From assembly GCA_932294295.1 (NCBI GenBank), contig OW028584.1:8626407-8690406 (forward strand): a stretch of 64,000 nucleotides of DNA, in the 5' to 3' direction. This document shows positions 24,191 to 37,100 of the stretch, one piece after another. The stretch's first letter is position 1, and each line of letters opens with the position of its first letter. The translations under genes were made by a program, and so were the position numbers. This DNA comes from Alitta virens (Eukaryota > Annelida > Polychaeta > Phyllodocida > Nereididae). The notes under the pieces are model-generated. The model had not been told where the DNA came from. It searched no databases and saw only the letters and a program-made list of their open reading frames with translations.

Positions 24191-24202
24191 ATAATTTGAG
24201 CA

Positions 24203-24295
24203 CGACTTTATACCGTGAATTAAACCGGGGACCTTTCATTGGAATCAGCAAATGCAATAACATTGGCCATTGTGCCACTCAGCTGCCAAATAATC
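24203..24295 (-). repeat. tRNA-like SINE head
   Basis: On the minus strand GAGTGGCACAATGGCCAATG matches a pol III A box (TGGCNNAATGGC). It is followed about 40 bp later by CCCCGGTTTAATTCACGG, a B-box-like GGTTTAATTC. The spacing fits a tRNA-derived SINE. No 3' tail was defined. Confidence 0.5.
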
Positions 24296-24299
24296 CTAA

Positions 24300-27200
24300 A
24301 ACTTCTGGAGTAACACAAACTTAACATGTTAAAGCAAAAATGTATGCCTGTTCGATCTCGGAAGAAAATGCACGATCAAATTAAAAATAAATAGCAAAAT
24401 TAAAAATAATGTACATAGATTTAGCTACTTAACGCAGATAAACATATGATTCAATCAGCCTGATGCAGGCTTTACTGCATTTTCAAATGATAACATTGCT
24501 GAGGTCTGTGTCACTGTTCTACATAATATATTACAATATAATTTACTAACTGACCAAGGTTCAAAAATGAATGTCTAAGCTGAAAATGGATGTGAATATC
24601 TATTACGTGAAACAATTATGGGTTATTTTATCATCCTCCAAATTTGCTTACATATTTCATGCACGTGTTTGGTGAATGATCCAGTAAAATTATCATTTGT
24701 GAACTTGGTAATCTGCGTGCAAGGTCATAATTTTTAAGGTCTGAAATGTTATTTTATAGTAAAATTTATATTGGCAAGGAATTGGAATTGGTCAATTTTT
24801 AGTCCTGCACCATCTGGGATAAGTGTTCAATTTTCTTCAATATTTTATGGAATGTGCACTTCCAAGGGCGAAATATTTTGACTTTTGAACTACAGCCAGT
24901 TATGGATTTGACTAGGGTTCAGCAACATTGGGACCTAACCATTAAAACAATCAGTTTTTAAACTTATTTATTTCCACTGTACAATATTACAATACAAATC
25001 AAGCCATCAGATTTGTCAAAATCACACATTTTTCTGTTGTAAAAAATTGTGCTTGGTAAATTTCTGCTTTGTAACGAACATCCAAGTTGATTGAGTCCTG
25101 CAATCCAAAATTCTCTGGCTTGACGTCAGACCTATCTCATGCTATCTGAGGAAGAATGTCTCCACAGCTGGACCACCTACCTACTAGGTTATTCAGTGCA
25201 CAGAAATCACTGAAAAATAAAATATGACCCACAAAAAATTCAGTCTAGATGTATACATAGGAGTTGAATGTAATGAAAACATGGTCCAAAAGTAGGCTAT
25301 AAAGACTAAAAGAGCAAACGAGTTGCAGCTGGATGTCTGGTCTTTGCGTTTCGTTCGTAATTTCAATGAATATCATACTATACCATGGCCATCAATGTGA
25401 GAAAGCTGGCCGGTCCATAATATGTAATTAGCATCACCAAACTAGACCAGCTGTGTGGACCACACATACAATTAAAAACGTAGCTAATCAGAAAAAAAGT
25501 ATGAATAAACATTTACCTACCAAAATTTAATGATTGCCATATTTGGTAAGACTGCTGAACTGGGCATCTTTAGTTGTTATAAAGACTGACAGCAATTTGT
25601 CAGAAATGATGAAATGGTGGTAACTCATTAGGAGACCACCAATGCACTCTCCAGTTACATCTGGAAAGGTTGTTTACACCATGTCAATGAATGCGTTTCC
25701 ATTTTCAAAAAGAGCCGACTTAATGAATACAGACAGCAAATATATGGGAAGAACTGCTGGGATGGCTTATTACACATCTTAAGAAAGATAGTATTTATGA
25801 GAGATTGTGTAACAAAGTTCCAGATATCATTGGTCAACGTCATATGTATTCGATAGAATGTAGTTTCAATGAATCAATAAAGGCAGGCAGTACATAAATA
25901 AGGGGAAAATTGATAGGACTGTTTATGAGAGATCGCATAACATAGCTCTATGTCAGTGGTAAACTTCATATTTATTCAATGATTAATGAATCAATATGTT
26001 TGTTATGCATTCATTTGCAACTGAGGGACCTTACAAGGCTATGAGCTTTTAGCACTAACTTTTAAAACTCAATAATTACCCTGGGAAATTTATGTCAAAA
26101 AAGTTCATGATTTCCATTCAATTGATAAAAATAGTTATCTACTTATTCTAGATAGTGCGTCATGAATAAAATCCATATCCAGCTTAGATAATTCTTAACA
26201 CTGACGTGAGCAATAATTCAAAATATTGTTATAAGCTATATTCAATGGGAATTTTTAATGAGATTTCGTTCAACTGTTATGAAACTTAATCAGATTATGA
26301 GCTTAAGTCAGTTCTCCCTTAATCCTGCTTCAATGTGCTTAACAGTGTTTTTAATTTAAAGCAAGCAACTGAATTGGTAAATAACACTTTCATGCATCAA
26401 ATTTGATAATTCATATTGTACTATCCTTATGAATAATCTAAATATATTAATTTTTCTTAACAAATGCAAAATTAAGCTTAAGACTAACAAAATGTTTAAT
26501 ATCACAACCCACAATTTACACCATATGTCTGTATTGCACATGTATTTGTCAGAGTTCATAAGGGAACCTCGACCACCAATATTCCACTCGACGTTCCCTC
26601 ATCCCCAGTTGTCTTGGTCATATGATATTACACTGACCACTATGTAGTACGTCAATGCTTTTACACTAAATCTGACTCGCTTATTTAAAATCTGAAGCTT
26701 GAATCTGTCTGCCTTGTCAGGCGTATATGAGTGATGCATATTTTATTCCTTTAACAGCACTAATTATTATTAGATTAGCAATCAGCAACACCAATTTAGG
26801 CAAAATCATAGCTGATTAATGAAGCATTTTGAATGCAACCGGTTCTTATGATTGGTACGCCTTCTACAGTGTAAATCAAGTGGCATTGGAGAGGTACTAA
26901 CCATATAGATTGCTGATGAATACCTTAATTATTATACTGGCAGATAGTTGGACATTTAATAGACTAATAGATTCAAGATTGTTTGATTGAATCAGTGATT
27001 AATCAATGATAGTTAATTGGATTGTTTTTAAATAATAGAAACAAGTATAAATTTAAGGTAAAATTTTAGATTGAATAACTGAAAATCGACATAATCACGA
27101 TTAGGCCAGCAGTAGAAGGTAATACATATTGCAATAATGATATGCATTATTCATGTGTATTATGCAAATCCTTAATTTTTTATTAATCAACAAAAAAAAA

Positions 27201-27640
27201 ATACACTGCTTTTTATGATAATTCACCCTCTGAGTTTTGTCAATGAATTATTTACATTCAAAGTGTACCTTACATCAATATTGGTAATTTATTCCGGTTA
27301 GGGACAGACACCTAGAATGTTAATTTATGTCCATATATGTACATCTGCATTTATCCGGCATGCAGGAGACCATATGTTCTCATGCAAAAACATATTTACC
27401 TTACCTAAGGTATTTGCCTGTTGAATATCAAATAACCAAGAAAGAATTAACAGAAATCAAATCAATAAGAAAATGCATACAAAATGTTTAAAGTTTTTGT
27501 TAAACCTCAACCTTCGAATGACAGAGAAGAGGTCTGAACAAGGAGATTAATGGAATAGCTTTTTTTGGCCACCACCATTGATGAGTATGCCGGATTTATG
27601 TGTGATGGGTGGATTAGGGCTTACGTCCTGTATTGCTGCA
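24300..27640. other. AT-rich upstream region of the ZP gene
   Basis: No coding region. ATTA/TAAT words are frequent between 26,760 and 27,190, as in homeodomain-bound enhancers, but base composition alone could produce this. Nothing else is supported. Confidence 0.3.
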
Positions 27641-27643
27641 CCT

Positions 27644-27705
27644 GATTGGCTAATTAGGACAGGCAGGGTCCGTGGCAATGAGATGAGGGATTTATGTATT
27701 TATAA
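27644..27705 (+). promoter_or_regulatory. Candidate core promoter of the EGF-ZP gene
   Basis: An inverted CCAAT box (GATTGG, 27,644-27,649) lies 48 bp upstream of a TATA-like TATTTATAA (27,697-27,705). This would place the transcription start near 27,728-27,735, about 25-30 nt before the ATG at 27,760. Alternatively TCTGTTTCAG at 27,726-27,735 is a splice acceptor and the true promoter lies further upstream with a non-coding first exon. Confidence 0.4.
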
Positions 27706-27759
27706 TTCTTACCATTGCTATTCGATTCTGTTTCAGGGAGGAGAGGGTAAGCATTCAAG

Positions 27760-27850
27760 ATGCTTGGCACTAAAGCCCTAAGCCATCCTTGGGCAATTCT
27801 CGCCGGTTGTGTCTTAATCTGCTGGGCATTCGCACCATCTGGATATGCAG
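27760..27850 (+). CDS. ZP gene exon 1: signal peptide
   Basis: Thirty codons plus one base. The peptide starts MLGTKALSHP and contains a hydrophobic core WAILAGCVLICWAFA followed by PSGYA, a good signal-peptidase context. The donor is GTAAAT and intron phase is 1. Intron 1 (2,235 bp) holds R1 copy C and the TATCGG cluster. Confidence 0.85.
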
Positions 27851-30800
27851 GTAAATTATGAAAGTATAGCATATGGAGCATCTAAATGTGAATGTTAACG
27901 GCCTAAATGATTAATCGCTCTTCAGCAAAGTAGCGTATGCAGTACCAAATAATGAATGCTAACAGAATAAAGGACCTCGTCGGTTAAATCTCTCTTCAGT
28001 AAAGTAACGTATGTGGTAGCCAGAACCGACCTACATTGCATTAGATGCGATGTAGGGTCGGAACGCGTTGTATGGGAATTCTTTGATGTTGACATTTACG
28101 ACACATATTTCTCCATAAAAATGTCAGCATACCTTATTTCGTCGTGATGCACAGGAGTACGACTTTGTTAACTATCAACTTGTATTCATATTTCACTGAA
28201 AAAGTCAGTGGAATTATCCTTTTCAAGAGCGTTTTCAAATTCACATTTGCTAGTTCATGCTTTTTGTGGTAAATATACACAAGAGGGCGCATCAGTGCGA
28301 TTCGGTGCTGATAGCTCTTTATACAGACTGCTTTTCGTCCACTCGGAATCTGACAGTAGAATGCCCAAGAAGTACATCAACAAGCACCAAAAACTCTGTT
28401 AATAATTCACTAAACTTTCGCCATTGCAACGCCCCCAGCAGTCACAGAAATGAGGACTGGTCAGGACTATTCTGTGTGCCACTAGGGGCGTTGAAACGTC
28501 GCCAGAGCCCTCTTGTGAGTTTTTCGGAACTAGGCGGCCATGCTTCAAGCTTTGTTTACCGAAATGTGAATTCGAAAATGGCACAGAAATCGATTAATAT
28601 TGGAAGAAATCAACCATATCTGAGCGCGACACAATATAAAAAAGGTATGCCTAACCCTACAGCAGGTGTGTGTTGTGTGACAAACGTTTACTACAAGGCT
28701 ATTTGCCACTCAAGCCAAAAGGTCAATATTTTTTCATCCAGGACCTTGTAACCCTGTCCTGTGGACAGGGGACTTGCAGCTACGTATGTGGTACCAAACC
28801 GTGCATGCTCACAGAATAGAGGACCTAATTGATAAATCTCTTTTCGGCCAAGTAGTCTATGCAGTACCAAACCTTCAGTGTTTTAGGAATAAAAGGTCCC
28901 ATTTGTTAATCTCTCTTCAGCAAGGTAGCATATATGCAGTGCCAAACTGTTAATTCTTATGGGATAAAGGGCCTCAATAGCTTATGCCCCTTTCCTCGTT
29001 CAATCACGCTATTTCTTCAGTGAAGGAGTGGAATCAACAACTCGAGCACCAACTTCATACAGAATGGACATCCATGGCAGAAAATTTAGATGACAAAGTC
29101 AGGCCAATAAATGCCATCGATCGGTTGATGATCGGCCAATAACATTGAGCCGATGTGGTGATGATGGCTACCATCAGCCACTGTGTCGTGTTGTCTTAGT
29201 TACAAGTGTCAAACTAAAATATTTACTCAACACACAGTTTTATTTAATTGTAATTATAGTTATGTATATATACTTGTAAATTAGCACAGTCCTTACTCTT
29301 TAACAAGCCACCATGGTCAAAAAGATATAAATTAGGTTGATTTCGTCACCACTTAGGCCCACCCCAGAAGTCGAGGTGTACCAACCCTGGGATCGGTGTA
29401 CCGATACTGGGATCGGGTATCGGTATCGGCCAATCCAGGGCCTTAAGTATCGGTTCAGCCGGTATTAAAGGGAGCCGATACCAAGTACTGACCACGCCAC
29501 CTCTACAGTGTCCCCTATGGGCCGAACAAGTCAACCACATCGCTGCATAGTGCATGATTGAGCTAGCAGCTGCTTAGATGCTTGCGTAACACTGATTATA
29601 AGATTAGTGATAATATGAACCAATGATGATAAATGAGTCTTCAGCGCCTTGTGTGAAAGACTTTTACAGAAATCTAGGTAGGTCAGAGTGAAAGTCATTG
29701 CATAGGGTGGGGGTTTTCAATTGAACATGCAGGCTGTCAAGCCAGGTATGGGTATCGGCCGATACGAGAGAGCAGTATCGTATCCTTTCAGTTAATTCCT
29801 GGATCTGTACACCTGTACCCACAAGTGACCAGTCTCGCTATTCTTTACAAAATATGTTTTCTATATCATACAAGTTAAGAAATATCTTTTAGACTCAGCA
29901 AAGAAACTGCAAGAAAATGAATGAAAATTTTATTATCAGAACTTGATAATAAATTATTGACGAATAAAAAGTTATAATAATAAATGATTGACTAGTACAT
30001 TTTCATATGCCAATATGCTGCTTCTTTTGTGTGTATTATGAAATTAAGCAAACTTGTAAATAGTATTGGTTAAATCTTCTTGCAGATGAATACTTTGACA
30101 AGACTTGCGTCAACCCAGGAGATTGCGCGAGCAACCCAGGATCAGATTGTCTAAAGTTCAATAGCAGTACTAACAAATGTGGATGCAACACAGCTCTTGG
30201 CTTCAACAAGACTGGCAACATATGCAGTAAGTGACACTATGACAAATAGTATGATGGAAGTCAAGCACTCAGATTTGGAAGTCAATCGTTGAATTTATAC
30301 TGAGAGTTCTTGAAAATCAAGTGACAACACTAACTTATATCAATACATTAAAACTGACAAACCTAAGGAAAAGAACGAATCTCCTAGAATCTCAGTTGGA
30401 CATATTCAAACAGAAATATTTTCTTGCTTAGTGAATAACACAATGATATCAGCTGTTTATAAAGTCACCAATTAATAAATACAAATAGCAATTTACTCAA
30501 TCAGAAGAAAAAGCACTCTGCAAAAGAAACAAATAGAAACGCAACCACTCGATAACCAATCCCTGTAATCAGCCAGCTTATCATTTTCTCTCTCATTGCA
30601 GAAGTTATGGTTGAAATAGGAGTGAAATGCAATGGCATCTACGCATTCTGCAAACAGGGGTATTCACAATGCGCACATGCCGGAGACCTGAGCAGCGACA
30701 AGCGCTGTGAGTGCAAGCAAGATTATGTGGCGGTTAAAGACAATAATGTCATCAAGTGTGGTGAGTAACCATGTATATAAGACTTACAAGTATCTATGTT

Positions 30801-33800
30801 ATAGGCCTACCTATCAATGAATGTCACATTGCATATTTGCAAATAAAGCCCAGAGTGCTGCTTGTGTGTGTAAGACCCTTAAACTCTAAAGTGTTAGGTT
30901 AATGCACTGTCAAGTCATTAATCACTTTGAATCATTATAGATATATATCTACTGGGTCCTATCAAGCATGTGAACGGTTTCCAAACAACACATCTCAGCA
31001 AAGTTTTGTTTAACGTGTAAAGTTATATTTGAATTTGGAATAAAATCTGAAATTCCAGCAAGAGCGTAGACTACGCAACTTAATTCCAAAATACATCACA
31101 GCAGATCATTTATAACTTTTACTTTTGGATCAATCAACATATTACGGTCACACTCTTGATGGGAAAACCTGTAATTAGCGAAGGGAAATTTTCACTTCAT
31201 TCATTCATAAAAACAACAATGATATAATGTCAAAGAATTTCTGATTACCATAGTGGGAGGTAGTCTTGAAGAAGCGTGCTTCACTTTATCAGCTGAAAAT
31301 CTCATTGCGGTATTTTTGGTAAAGGAAACTGCCATTCCTTACATGACCAAATGTGCCACATGCGTTTTCCATGAGAAGGACAAACGCATGGAAAACGCAT
31401 GGTTTTTAGCTAATTATAATGAGGCAAAAACCATGCATTTATCGAAATGCATGGAAAACGCAAGTGGCACAATTGGCCATGTACCAACACCCTTAGGTAA
31501 AAGTCTGCCTTTTTTGGAAAGCTGAATTATAACTGACTTACAGCTTAAGTTTGCAGTCTTCCAGTTCCCAGTCTCTACGAAATATACAGCTATTTAATTT
31601 AAAAGAGTTGTTCAAAATACAAACTGCACAGCCATCTTCAGTTTCTCGCAAGCATTTAACATTAAAGTTATTAGTGCTTTAAAAAACTGTTTTAGTTTCG
31701 AATTGCAATTAAGAAGCCAATCTTTTGTCTTTCCATGAAAACCTTTTCCTTAAAAAAGGACATTGCACATCAAATTACACCTCAGGTGTTTTGGTGTCAA
31801 ATGTTCTCCATCATTGGATTTTTAAGTTAAATAATCTCTAATGTGAGGGATTTCAAGTTAACATTCTCCTTTGCCAGAATTTTTTAGTGAAATTATCATC
31901 AGTGTCGTGGTTTCAAGTCAAACAGTCTCTATTGTGTGGGGTCTTAAGCCAAATTATCTCTAGTGCTTGGGATTATCGTTGGAGTAATAAGGTCACACAA
32001 CTGCACCCTGTTCAATACTTGTACAACAACAAGAGATTCCTATTTACAAACATCCTTAACTCAATTGACAAGGCCGGTAATTTTTGATACGATCAACAAT
32101 GAGGTAAGAAAAATACTCTCCACTTTATCTTTGTCATCTTTTCTTGTTTTCCGTGATAGATTTCATATTTTCAGCATCCCTTGGTCTTGTTATTCATACG
32201 TTCCACAGGCACAAACCACTCACATGCATAATAACTGTCCTAAGGACATTTTATTGTATTTATTTTTCTAGGTGTGGCACTATCTGAAAGAGGGCAGTTT
32301 CTATCCCCAAAATACGAAGCAAAATATATTAAAAGTTCTCCAGGAAACATCAAGATATATAACACTAGTGCAATATACAATGATAAAGATAAAATGCACT
32401 TTTTAACATTCATCAGACACCTCCAGTGTGGCAAACATTGGTAGTATACGACTGGGGATTTTCTGTACAGCACTTTTAAGCCACGCCCACCTGCGCAGTG
32501 TCGAATTCGTAGTCCATGCAAAAACGCCAGTTTACATTATTGCTGTCCTGCAAATGGCCAATGACATGATACCAGGCACAAATGAACGACATTAGCGTCC
32601 TCGCTTCGTGATACATTTTTTTATTAAAGAGCTCCTTCAATTTTCGTCCAATTTTCAAAATTCCCAGTTCCTTATGTTCAAAAATGTATTTGTAGTTCGC
32701 TGATGGTGTGAATTGACACAACTCTGTTCCAATTTTTTTGTAAAATGACTCTGAAGATGCCAATGAGCGACGTTGTACTTCATGAAAATTTACGATTTCT
32801 TTTTTGTAACCTCACGAAAAATCCCAGTCGAATACTACAATTGACGAAAATAATCTCTAAGGTGAACACTGAACCCTCTCAAAATTTAAAAAAGATCACG
32901 TTATATTCATGAAAACTGAAAAGATCCACTTCTTAAGTGAAGCCATAAAATTAGTCAGATGAAATGATTAAGTGTTCCATGTTAGAATTATTTGGGGATT
33001 AGTGACTGTTCATTGTTGATTCATATTGCTAAATTGGCAGTTTTCTCTACAAAATATACAGCCATTTAATTTAAAGGATTTGTTCAAAATATATAAAAGA
33101 AACTGAAAAAAAAAGGTATATATAATTTGTATTGTTTGGCATTGACCCGAATCAACCAGCTAATTCCAAAATATATATATATATATATATATTGAAATGC
33201 AGGGTTTTACAGAAAGGTTATGAAGCAAGGACAATTTAGGGTGTGAAACTTATTAGTAAGGATGCAGATATAGAATAACCCGCCCCCCCCTCCCAAAACC
33301 TGATGTATTAATACTTAGATGTTTCCCCTGGAATTATTAAACTGGTACTACCATATCACTGGGGGCGACCGCACGAGGGTAATCCGGATTACCCTCAAGC
33401 CTGTGGAATCAATTTTAACGGTCGATTCAAAACTAGTCAAGCCAATAGCACTGTTAATATGACCTAAAACTTCCCAATAATTAGTTGTAGAGGTTTTCAA
33501 AGTTGATTGGTTCATATGTGGGGTGCATCTGATGATTTTAAGGTATTGTGTTCACCAGAATTAATAAAATTTCGGCAATGCAGATTTGAGGGTAATCCAT
33601 AATAAAATATGCAGGAATTCGAGGGTAGGCCTAATCTCGAATTTCATCGAGGGTAATATTGCTGTATTTAATTTAAAAAAAAAGAAAGTCGCCATGCAGC
33701 TACTTATTGTACAGTAATTGCCCAATTAGCGTAATTCTGAATCAAAGACTCCATATCTAGAGTGGTACAGAAAAGTAGAGGTTGCCATAATGTTCTATTC

Positions 33801-34128
33801 CTTATCATGTAATTTAGGAGGGAAAACCAAAGATATCTTATGGGGTTGAGTATTAAAAGCTTGAGCAGTGAAATCACAAGAATTTACATTCTGAAGCAGC
33901 ATGAAAGATGGTTAATTGGTTATCCAAGTGAGCGTGGTTTTTTAAATATTGATTGATTGATTGATTCATAGATTAAGGAAAGAAAGAAACAAAGAAGCAC
34001 AGAAAGAAAGATTGATTGAATGATTGATTAGAAAGAAAGATGTATGGATTGACTGAAAGAAAGAGAAAGAATGTGATTGATTGATTGAAAGAAAAGAATA
34101 AAGAGATTGAAAGAAAGAAAGAGATTGA

Positions 34129-34184
<56 letters not shown>

Positions 34185-37100
34185 AAAGAGATTGATTGAT
34201 TGATTGAGAGATTGAAAAAAAGAATGAAAGAAGGAAGGAAAGAGAAAGAAAGTATGAAATAAAGAAAGCAAGAAAGAAAGATGGGAGAAATTGAGGTTGT
34301 TGCTATAGATAGATAGTTGGATAGATAGATAGATAGATGGAAAGATAGATAGATAGATGGAAAGAACAAAAAAATGTACATGCATATTTGATTATTTTTA
34401 CTGCATAAGTAGTTTTACATACATTCATATATAGAGTAATGGGAAAAATTAGGCCATGGCAATATTGAGGCCTAACGGAAGACACTTGAAACCATTTTAA
34501 AGCGACTCGACTGACTGGCTGGCTGAAAGGTGCATGTAGATACTAGATAGCATATATCACAGATGAAATTATAATGTGTATAAAATACGTAGGTGCTCAA
34601 TTAGCTCAAGTGAAACTCTTAAAAAGAGTGTCTTCCAAAATGATTTGGTATTGGACTGGAAAGGCCATGGAGGGGGGGGGGGGGGGCAGGGTCAGGCGCT
34701 GTGGACACTAAGGTGGATTACCCTCTTTATAAGTTTGGATTACCCTCGAAATTATCGGAGCAATTTTTATCACTTGTGTCGCCATTACACGTACATCAGT
34801 TCTCAGTAGAAATGGGTCAAAAATTACATGTTACCCGTGAATCGAGACAAATAATGGATGCCACCGGACCGAGGGTAATCCGGATTACCCTCGTCCAGTA
34901 GGTAATGTTATCTGATATTGCATGTATGTCTAGACTGTATTTTCGTTCATTTACAGCCAAGATACTGACAAAAGCAGACAATGAAAACTGTACAACATGC
35001 ATTAAAAATGACGGTACATGCTATGAATTTTCCGACAAGAGTCGAAAGTGCAAGTGTCCGGTGTCAAGGATTGGAGCCGAATGTGACAAAATTCTGGGTA
35101 CGTTTTTGAAGTTTAGTCTACATTTTCTTTTTACAGATTAATTTTGTTGATGTAACTGTTTACAATTAGTTTCCAGTTATTCAAAGTCTCTTTTGTTCTA
35201 CTAATTTTTCTTTTCGAGTTTATATATGATTGATTTAGACATGACATTTCCAACTACCATTTTCCACTTCCTGTTATACCATTCCCGCATTGCTTTCTTT
35301 ATTTCATTTTCTTATTATTTTAACCAATCTGTGACTTAGAATTACCCCATCTATATGTCATGCGCTTAACAAAATTACTCACAATCGCTTGTAACCATGA
35401 ATATATGGTCATTAAATACAATATCATACAGAAAATAATAAAGAAACAACTACCTTTATCTACTGCAGTGAACGTCCAATGTAAAAGATACCAACTTGAT
35501 GTGTGTTATGAACCGCATCCTGATGTCAACCTGACTTCTGCACATATGTACACCCATCGGTACGGCACTGTGCCAACCTGCAGGGCAAGAATAACCACAG
35601 GCTCTTCAAATTCAACATTTTGCCCAAAAGACAGACTTCGGCTAACCTTAAACTTGAGTCCTGATGATATGAACAAATGTGGCATACAAGGAATGTCATT
35701 CGATGTAAGTCAAAATTATTTATTTTATTTGTCTAGGGATTTTCTTGTTTTCCTAATAGAAGTCATGTCCTTAATCAAAAATCTTGGCTACCCTCCTGTT
35801 CAGAAAATCCTAGATTTATTACTACATATTCAACTCTAGTGCCACAAAAATGCTACTTTTCTGAAAAGCTGAAAAGGCAAGTTCCAAAAACTAAGCTAAC
35901 AAGATATGCAAGGCTGGGAATGAATGGTCATGAGGGGCTAGTTAAAGCTCGATTGTCACTCAATATGACAGCAGCTACAATCTATTGCATTCACTTCATT
36001 GTCCTCTTAATACTGATTACCTACCATCCAGAGCCTTGCTGGGTTCACTATCTCTCTATAAAATAAATAAACTTCACCTCTTATTTAATTTTTTGTGCCA
36101 TCAAAAATCCAAACCAAGTGATGACATCACAATACACGTCAATGGGTGATGATGGCATTTCCATTGTATTTCCAATGTTTTGGTCTTGATTTCTTCCAAT
36201 GTATCAGGACTCATTAGCTTACACATATTTAGTGTGCCTTGATCAAATAAGGTGATTTTCAATCATTTGATGAAGTTTTAGAAAACAGTAATTTTGACCG
36301 ACAGTGGAGCTTAAAGCAGAAATATAACACTTGAGTATCGTAATATATATGCACAACAATTTATCTTATGTTATGTTTGTACTGATTTTTTATACATGAA
36401 TAGGTGCGTTCATTAAGCAATTAAGCTGTTGTAGGACAATTTCATCATCCATTTGCAACTGGAAGTTAAAAATGTTATGATAATATTAGTAATTGTCTGT
36501 CGATTAATATGGTGCATAACTATTTTCTCCTCATCAGGCAGACTATACCAGATATGTTGCCATGATATCCGTTACTAGGAGTGACACGGACACAAATCCG
36601 TATCTCTTCAGGACTTATTGTGAATTCCAGTACCGCAAAAATGCTCAGGTGGAGATGGCTGTCGTGGCGTGAGTTTTTTCAATTTCATTCGATCTCATTA
36701 TTACAACAAAAAAAACAAAATAATAATAATAATGTATTTAAGTTCAGAATCTAGATTTAAGTGCATTCGTATTACTGTATTATATGAAATGAGAGTAACA
36801 TACCCTTGATCAAGAAAATCCCTTCATTTCAATATTTAAATTCAAATATAAACTGGTCTAATCAAAGCAAATCAGGCAAATTCCACAATCTTCTTGAAAG
36901 TATTAAAAAATTATATATATACCTACCTTCAAGGCAACAAAATTACAAAGTGCTCATGCCATTCGCAATCTTTATGTTTATTTAAAAATATATGCTGCAC
37001 TGCAGCAAAACCCTCAGCGAATCTCACATAGTACACAAGCATCATTAAAATTGTGCGGGCATTACACTTTTAGTTCCAGAGCATAACTTTAACACTAGCC

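Larger units (their letters stand above)
33375..34892. mobile_element. Element bracketed by GAGGGTAATCC palindromes
   Basis: The same perfect 22-bp palindrome (GAGGGTAATCC joined to its inverse) stands at 33,375-33,396 and 34,871-34,892. Further inside, single GAGGGTAAT words occur on the left (33,590, 33,620 as GAGGGTAGG, 33,649) and inverse GGATTACCCTC words on the right (34,714 and 34,737). The outside-in mirror order suggests a 1.5-kb element whose ends carry repeated binding-site-like motifs. A microsatellite block fills the middle, and no transposase is present. Confidence 0.55.
30761..34956. other. Intron 3, repeat-rich
   Basis: A 4,196-bp intron carrying MITE copy 2, an (AT)n tract (about 33,171-33,192), and an element bracketed by 22-bp palindromes with microsatellites inside. 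A 95-codon minus frame at 32,476-32,763 is unrecognised. No extra exon that would keep phase 1-1 was found. Confidence 0.5.

Noticed and set aside
28257..28751. 164-codon frame in intron 1
   Set aside because: It lies within repeat R1 copy C, and the other two copies do not keep the frame.
32476..32763. 95-codon minus-strand frame inside intron 3 of the ZP gene
   Set aside because: No recognisable domain, not joinable to neighbours, and antisense to the gene; probably chance or a decayed repeat.
33966..34485. Overlapping minus-strand frames of 117-139 codons rich in Phe, Leu and Ser
   Set aside because: They are direct translations of the GAAA/GATT/GATA microsatellites.
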